NCBI RefSeq assembly: GCF_900120165.1
Contig: NZ_LT635475.1
Coordinates: 310,001 to 374,000, forward strand
Origin: Ezakiella massiliensis
GTDB taxonomy: Bacteria; Bacillota; Clostridia; Tissierellales; Peptoniphilaceae
Reading direction: 5' to 3'
DNA length: 64,000 nt
In this document: positions 63,086 to 64,000 of the stretch, piece after piece
Position numbering within the stretch: the stretch's first letter is position 1
Layout of the letters: every line of letters begins with the position of its first letter
Program-made: the position numbers and the translations under genes
The notes under the pieces: generated by a model
Databases searched by the model: none
Seen by the model: the letters and a program-made list of their open reading frames with translations, nothing else
Told to the model about the DNA's origin: nothing

Positions 63086-63277
63086 TTATGGAATCATATG
63101 AGAAATTCTTCTCATATCACTTTTGCTAACTAATGTGCCTTTTCTTAAACTGCGAATTCTCTTAGGAGATTTCTTTCCTGTAATGTGGCTCTTATAAGCC
63201 TTAAATCTTTTTAATTCACCGCTTGCAGTTCTTTTAAATCTCTTCGCACTTGCGCGGTGTGTTTTTAATTTTGCCAT
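63086..63277 (-). CDS. rpmI: Large ribosomal subunit protein bL35
   Basis: A 63-aa L35, standard length: [17 protein letters not shown] start and [19 protein letters not shown] near 33-51. AGGAGGAAAT-type site before the ATG. Middle gene of the infC operon. Confidence 0.98.
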   Translation of the reverse strand: MAKLKTHRASAKRFKRTASGELKRFKAYKSHITGKKSPKRIRSLRKGTLVSKSDMRRISHMIP

Positions 63278-63296
63278 AATTTCCTCCTTCTGGTAT

Positions 63297-63803
63297 TTAA
63301 CTCTTTGGCAATACGTACATAACCATATTGCGTCCTTCTAATTTTGCAGGTTTGTCGATAACTGCCAAGTCCTCGATCATTTTAAAGAATTGCTCAAGTA
63401 CATCTACACCTTTTTCGGTGTGACCCATTTCTCTGCCTCTAAATCTAACAGATATTTTTACCTTATCTCCATTATTTAGAAATTCTTTAACCTTATCTGC
63501 TTTGACTAACATATCATTTTCTTCGATATTCGGTGTCATTTTCATTTCGCGAACTTTGATAATCTTTTGATTTTTCTTAGCTTCTTTTTCGCGTTTTTGC
63601 ATTTCATATCTGTATTTACCGTAATCTAAAATTTTACATACGGGCGGTTTAGCATTTGGTGAAATTTTCACAAGATCTAAACCTTGGTCATTTGCAAGAT
63701 CTAATGCTCTTTCAATTTCACAAACACCAATTTGATCACCATTTTGATCAATGAGTCTTACTTTGCTATCCCTTATTTGTTCATTAATTTCGAGTTCCTT
63801 AAT
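63297..63803 (-). CDS. infC: Translation initiation factor IF-3 with an AUU start codon
   Basis: IF-3 of about 168 aa: N-terminal domain with [18 protein letters not shown], a basic linker, and a C-terminal domain with [14 protein letters not shown] near 122-135. The only in-frame ATG/GTG/TTG option upstream is a TTG whose following codons contain the ribosome site GGAAGGGGG. The ATT at 63801-63803 is seven bases after that G run and lines up with IF-3 N-termini, so I take it as the start, as in E. coli and Bacillus infC, where AUU permits self-regulation. Confidence 0.9.
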   Translation of the reverse strand: MKELEINEQIRDSKVRLIDQNGDQIGVCEIERALDLANDQGLDLVKISPNAKPPVCKILDYGKYRYEMQKREKEAKKNQKIIKVREMKMTPNIEENDMLVKADKVKEFLNNGDKVKISVRFRGREMGHTEKGVDVLEQFFKMIEDLAVIDKPAKLEGRNMVMYVLPKS

Positions 63804-63827
63804 TTCCTTTCCCCCTTCCAAATATAA

Positions 63828-63932
63828 AAAAGAGCCCAGAAGGCCCTTTTAAAAATCAATAAATAAGATTTTGTTGTAACCTTATGCACAACAGGTGATA
63901 AGGTGAGAAGGGGCCTTCTACTTTTCTTCACA
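63828..63932 (-). promoter_or_regulatory. L20-type leader with transcription attenuator
   Basis: The leader can form a terminator hairpin AAAAGGGCC / GGCTCTTTT (63828-63850; one G-U pair) ending in T6. Alternatively AGAAGGCCC early in the leader (63911-63919 on the plus strand as its complement) pairs nine for nine with GGGCCTTCT (63838-63846), which overlaps the terminator arm. The two folds exclude each other. Position upstream of infC-rpmI-rplT fits the known L20 leader of Firmicutes. Confidence 0.8.
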
Positions 63933-63938
63933 AGCATG

Positions 63939-63967
63939 AGTATACCACATGCTTAATTATTTGTCAA
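63939..63967 (-). promoter_or_regulatory. infC-rpmI-rplT promoter
   Basis: Minus-strand perfect TTGACA (63962-63967), a 17-nt spacer and TATACT (63939-63944) with an extended TG. An inverted repeat AAGCATG / CATGCTT (63932-63938 and 63948-63954) brackets the -10. Confidence 0.85.
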
Positions 63968-64000
63968 GCACTTTTTCTTCAGATGCTAAATTTTTTAATG

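Noticed and set aside
1..64000. tRNA, rRNA and CRISPR genes
   Set aside because: None seen by eye; a covariance scan would be needed to exclude small RNAs fully.

Overview
This is a 64 kb chromosomal housekeeping segment from a low-GC Gram-positive anaerobe. The evidence is PolC-type DNA polymerase III, the Firmicutes ylxM-ffh-rpsP-khpA-rimM-trmD-rplS order, an L20-type leader in front of infC-rpmI-rplT, strong AGGAGG ribosome sites, a complete rnfCDGEAB operon and many Fe-S or flavin proteins. A member of the Peptoniphilaceae (Anaerococcus/Peptoniphilus/Finegoldia group) fits best, but that is inference from gene content and base composition. Nearly all genes lie on the minus strand. No rRNA, tRNA, CRISPR, IS element or prophage was seen. 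No gene-free stretch exceeds about 300 bases.

Layout: 1-0.4 kb, 5' part of glyA. 0.5-5.4 kb, an operon of MBL hydrolase, hemZ-like radical SAM enzyme, aspS, tcdA and rseC. 5.5-7.3 kb, a short UvrD-like helicase on the plus strand, convergent with a TGS-nucleoside kinase fusion. 9.0-13.4 kb, the only plus-strand operon: a MacB-like ABC ATPase, a membrane-anchored protein with Ig-like repeats, and an FtsX/MacB permease. The last two share Met/Gly-rich extracellular segments. 13.5-15.5 kb, a YolD/Y-family polymerase pair under a promoter with a palindrome over its -10. 15.6-21.3 kb, flavodoxin and the rnf operon. 21.3-26.7 kb, polA-coaE-lytic transglycosylase-peptide-binding lipoprotein. 26.7-31.9 kb, a phosphodiester glycosidase and polC. 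32-33 kb, a WYL regulator.

33.2-41.6 kb holds rpsB-tsf-pyrH-frr, then a secreted stalk-domain gene flanked by duplicated terminators, then uppS-cdsA-rseP-ispG (dxr, often found here, is absent). 41.7-43.8 kb is a two-component system with an intramembrane-type kinase, followed by two small membrane proteins of 79 and 33 aa. 43.8-51.1 kb is ylqF-rnhB-yraN-EFR1-comM-dprA-topA. 51.2-55 kb is the SRP/ribosome-maturation operon. 55-60.2 kb is ftsY, smc and acpP. 60.2-62.6 kb is plsX, rpmF and ackA. 62.7-64 kb is infC-rpmI-rplT, with an AUU start for infC and a transcription-attenuating leader.

Together the window covers translation, protein targeting, replication and repair, envelope lipid precursors and ferredoxin-NAD energy conservation. 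The most novel-looking parts are the ABC/Ig-repeat/Met-rich operon, the two-component/micro-membrane-protein operon, a PolC whose PHP metal site has eroded, and the duplicated terminator around the stalk-domain gene.
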